7,611 nt of DNA from Candidatus Acidiferrales bacterium. GTDB taxonomy: Bacteria > Acidobacteriota > Terriglobia > Acidiferrales > UBA7541. Positions 5,964 through 7,611 of the stretch are shown here, piece after piece. The stretch is from assembly GCA_030044295.1 (NCBI GenBank), contig JASHWB010000118.1:1-7611 (forward strand), in the 5' to 3' direction. The position numbers were made by a program, and so were the translations under genes. Within the stretch, counting starts at the first letter, position 1; every line of letters starts with the position of its first letter. The notes under the pieces are model-generated. The model worked only from the letters and a program-made list of their open reading frames with translations. It searched no databases and was not told the DNA's origin.

Positions 5964-6400
5964 GATTGCAGCTCCAGCGTGACGAACGATGCGAGAAGGG
6001 CACAACTGGGAGCCTGTTGGTCGATGACGAGCCGTTCTGCGTGACATTGGAGCCGGCGGATTCGGTGTTCGGTGCCGCCCACCCGTGCATTCCCGTAGGA
6101 GCGTACCGCGTCGAAATCGGCTATTCGCCACGATTCCAGCGGCAAATGCCTCACATCGTGGACGTGCCGGGACGGGAAGGCATTCTGATTCACTGGGGCA
6201 ATTACGTGGAGAACACTGAAGGTTGCGTGCTGGTTGGTTCTTCAAAGACCACTCGGCCAGATGGAGGTTTGGCCGTTTGGAACTCGCGCAGCACGTTCAA
6301 CAACCTGTATCAGAAAATTCAAACGGCGCAAATCGAGGGCGTATCTCTCACGATCTATTGTCCGCAGGCCCCTGACGCTGCGCACCAAAGCCAAACGTAA
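5960..6400 (+). CDS. DUF5675 family protein
   Basis: 146 residues from GTG 5960, which overlaps the upstream stop. It fits DUF5675: an N-terminal strand pair (RLQLQRDERCEKGTTGSLLVDD), EPFCVTLE, IPVGAYRVEIGYSPRFQRQMP, then VPGREGILIHWGN and ENTEGCVLVG. Residues 110-122 hold SRSTFNNLYQKI and 127-134 the closing strand. The family is found in phages and bacteria and has no settled function. His78-x-Gly80 and Thr86-Glu-Gly-Cys89 recall the HxG...SxGC active site of L,D-transpeptidases (YkuD), so a cell-wall function is a reasonable guess. No signal peptide is present; export would need the small membrane proteins encoded upstream, as phage lysis enzymes often do. Only a weak Shine-Dalgarno is seen, so translation probably depends on coupling to the 5778-5963 gene. 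Confidence 0.85.
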   Translation: MRLQLQRDERCEKGTTGSLLVDDEPFCVTLEPADSVFGAAHPCIPVGAYRVEIGYSPRFQRQMPHIVDVPGREGILIHWGNYVENTEGCVLVGSSKTTRPDGGLAVWNSRSTFNNLYQKIQTAQIEGVSLTIYCPQAPDAAHQSQT

Positions 6401-6422
6401 GTGGCCCGCGGACGGCGGCGCC

Positions 6423-6427
6423 GGAGG
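6423..6427 (+). promoter_or_regulatory. Ribosome binding site GGAGG deciding the start at 6435
   Basis: GGAGG lies 7 nt before ATG 6435. It identifies the 65-codon frame at 6435-6632 as the real gene here, over longer frames that overlap it at 6401-6652 and on the opposite strand. Confidence 0.75.
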
Positions 6428-6434
6428 CAGAGTG

Positions 6435-6632
6435 ATGACCGTTGTAACCGTGGAGGAATTACGCCGTTGGTTCGACGAACTGACGGAAAGGAGCGCGTTT
6501 GCCAAGTCTGGGTGCGCGGTGAGGTATGTTCCGGAATATGTGGGTGCGTCGCTGTGGGCATGGACCACATGGCTGGCTCGCGCGGTCTCGTTTGTGAAGC
6601 GCACAAGCCCACCACCCCGAAGTGGTTTGTGA
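6435..6632 (+). CDS. Small hypothetical membrane-associated protein (65 aa)
   Basis: 65 residues. An amphipathic N-terminal helix (VEELRRWFDELTERSAF) is followed by a hydrophobic, Trp-rich stretch at about 35-54 (YVGASLWAWTTWLARAVSFV) and a basic, Pro-rich tail (KRTSPPPRSGL). It begins 34 bp after the DUF5675 stop, behind a good GGAGG site, and so probably belongs to the same block. I do not recognise the family. The membrane stretch makes a lysis accessory or inner-membrane protein likely; spanin function cannot be claimed, since there is neither a lipobox nor a long periplasmic coiled coil. Confidence 0.55.
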   Translation: MTVVTVEELRRWFDELTERSAFAKSGCAVRYVPEYVGASLWAWTTWLARAVSFVKRTSPPPRSGL

Positions 6633-6670
6633 GGTTTCGAGCGGCCGAATAGCTCGCAAACCCCTAATCC

Positions 6671-6683
6671 GCTTCAGCGAAGC
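6671..6683 (+). other. Short hairpin GCTTC-AGC-GAAGC
   Basis: A perfect 5-bp inverted repeat with a 3-nt loop lies in the 75-bp gap before the lipoprotein gene. It has no T-run and is weak for a terminator; it may be chance. Nothing else, including no clear -35/-10 pair, is seen in this gap. Confidence 0.25.
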
Positions 6684-6707
6684 GAGATACAGACGACAGG
6701 AGAACGT

Positions 6708-7175
6708 ATGAGGCAGGCGAGTTTAGCCGCATTGGCATCCGTATATTTGTGCATCGTCGCCTTGGCAATCGCGGGATGTGCGGCGCAAAAATCGGCAGGG
6801 AACTCGCCGGCAGATCCGCCAACCGCGAATGATTGGACCGTCACGGCAACGTGGCAGGAAAACTTTACGAATTTCGTGCCCTGCAGTTCGACCGTGACTA
6901 AGGGTTGCGTAAGCGGCTTCACGTGGGGCTATTTACAGGGGAGCACGCAAGTCCCATTGAAAACCAGCGCCGCGGACGTGTGCGCGGGATCGACACAACC
7001 CGAGACCTGTACCGACACGACGAACGCACTGCTGGGAATTGGAGCGGTGACGTTCTATATCGTCGCCAATTATGTCGATAACTCTGGAAATTCGGGAAGC
7101 ACCAGCGCAGATCAATCGTCGCAGCAGAACGTCAGCTTGGTCGCACCGGCCGGCCTAACGGTAGGTTGGCAGTAG
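6708..7175 (+). CDS. Cysteine-rich lipoprotein with Ig-like fold
   Basis: 155 residues. Residues 1-23 are a lipoprotein signal: MRQAS, hydrophobic core (LAALASVYLCIVALA), and lipobox IAGC24, so Cys24 should be lipid-modified. After a Ser/Pro/Ala-rich spacer, residues about 42-152 are beta-rich (WTVTATWQENFTNF, FTWGYLQGS, AVTFYIVANYVDNSG, QNVSLVAPAGLTV), like an Ig or FN3-type domain. Cys59, Cys67, Cys92 and Cys101 could form two disulfides. AGGAG at 6698-6702, 5 nt before ATG, fixes the start. It lies 75 bp after the small membrane gene and 43 bp before the next exported protein, so these two are probably co-expressed. No enzyme motif. A role in surface binding or superinfection exclusion would fit phage cargo, but this is inference. 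Confidence 0.75.
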   Translation: MRQASLAALASVYLCIVALAIAGCAAQKSAGNSPADPPTANDWTVTATWQENFTNFVPCSSTVTKGCVSGFTWGYLQGSTQVPLKTSAADVCAGSTQPETCTDTTNALLGIGAVTFYIVANYVDNSGNSGSTSADQSSQQNVSLVAPAGLTVGWQ

Positions 7176-7218
7176 AGCCCCTTCCGAAAACTCACGAAAC
7201 ATCAAAGAGGAGAAGAGT

Positions 7219-7611
7219 ATGAAACGAACGGTGATCGCCGCGACTGCGGCGATGTGTGTCTTGGTTTTTTCAGTGGCTGCCACGCCGATCTTCGCACAGA
7301 CCGGAACACAGAGCTCTACCCCGAGCGAAGCGCCTCCCACGAATCAGGGAAGCTTTTCGCTGAACGCGCAGGCGGTGGCGCTGCCGGGTGGCGGCCAGAC
7401 GGTGGCGGGGACGGACGTAGGTGCAACCCTCGCAATCACCACGAATTTCTCTCTGCGCGACGACAATATTCTAGCGCCGTCCAATGGAATGCAGTTTTAC
7501 GGTGGTGGCGCCAATTATTTCCTGCCGACCAGCTTTCTGAAAACCACAAAGCTGAATCCATCGAGTTTCCAACCTTACATGACCGGAAGCATCGGCATCG
7601 ACCGGATCGTG
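7219..7611 (+). CDS. Exported, probably outer-membrane beta-rich protein (3' partial)
   Basis: 131 codons are visible and the frame runs off the end. Residues 1-26 are a signal peptide: MKRT, hydrophobic core (VIAATAAMCVLVFSVAA), cleavage after Ile-Phe-Ala before Gln27. A Ser/Thr/Pro-rich stretch (27-43) leads to beta-strand-like sequence with alternating polar and hydrophobic residues: SFSLNAQAVALPG, VGATLAITTNFSLRDDN, MQFYGGGANYFLPTSFL, SSFQPYMTGSIGIDRIV. The GGGANYFL...PYMTGSIGIDRI pattern resembles outer-membrane beta-barrel proteins of the OmpA/porin-like type, seen from the N terminus only. AGAGGAG at 7206-7212, 6 nt before ATG, fixes the start. It follows the lipoprotein gene by 43 bp. 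Full length and fold need the sequence beyond 7611. Confidence 0.7.
   Translation, partial: MKRTVIAATAAMCVLVFSVAATPIFAQTGTQSSTPSEAPPTNQGSFSLNAQAVALPGGGQTVAGTDVGATLAITTNFSLRDDNILAPSNGMQFYGGGANYFLPTSFLKTTKLNPSSFQPYMTGSIGIDRIV

Noticed and set aside
5434..6090. - strand open frame (218 codons)
   Set aside because: It crosses four overlapping + strand genes with good start signals and has no recognisable motif.
1..7611. CRISPR array, insertion sequence or attachment repeat
   Set aside because: No regularly spaced repeats, transposase motifs or matching direct repeats were seen by eye.

Overview
The window reads as the late (virion and lysis) region of a tailed phage or prophage, most likely from a host in the Acidobacteriota. 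The evidence is GC-rich DNA (roughly 60% by eye), thirteen genes all on the + strand with short gaps or overlaps, a large beta-rich structural protein, a glutamine-rich virion-type helical protein, a DUF5675 protein next to two small membrane proteins, and secreted FN3/Ig-like proteins of the kind common in Acidobacteriota genomes and their phages. The host assignment is inference from protein style. There is no rRNA, tRNA, integrase, terminase or capsid gene in view, so phage and integrated prophage cannot be told apart here.

Layout. (1) 3-1880: 3' part of a structural protein with a carbohydrate-binding-like beta-sandwich followed by propeller-like repeats, probably a tail or receptor-binding component. 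(2) 1920-2927: a protein with an FN3-like middle, a Gly/Ser linker and a C-terminal Hint (intein/Hedgehog-type) autoprocessing domain that keeps Cys1, the TxxH motif and the terminal His-Asn but is followed by Tyr. (3) 2923-3089: a gene gap with a run of inverted repeats, a possible structured RNA. (4) 3114-3974: two small coupled genes, one unknown and one GNAT-like. (5) 4047-4598: a Gln-rich helical protein with a Gly-rich hydrophobic tail, resembling phage internal/ejection proteins. (6) 4630-5106: an exported FN3 protein. (7) 5135-5515: an orphan LuxR-type HTH protein. (8) 5518-6632: a compact lysis-like block of three small membrane proteins and a DUF5675 protein, with stop/start overlaps. 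(9) 6708-7611: a cysteine-rich lipoprotein and the start of an exported, probably outer-membrane, beta-rich protein that runs off the window.

How it may work together. The first half supplies virion parts for adsorption and DNA entry; 5518-6632 would act at the envelope during lysis, possibly under the adjacent LuxR-type regulator; and the exported proteins (4630-5106, 6708-7175, 7219-end) look like envelope-modifying cargo. The most unusual items are the Hint domain at the end of a phage structural-type protein, the L,D-transpeptidase-like His/Cys motif in the DUF5675 protein, the structured gap, and the lipoprotein/outer-membrane pair.
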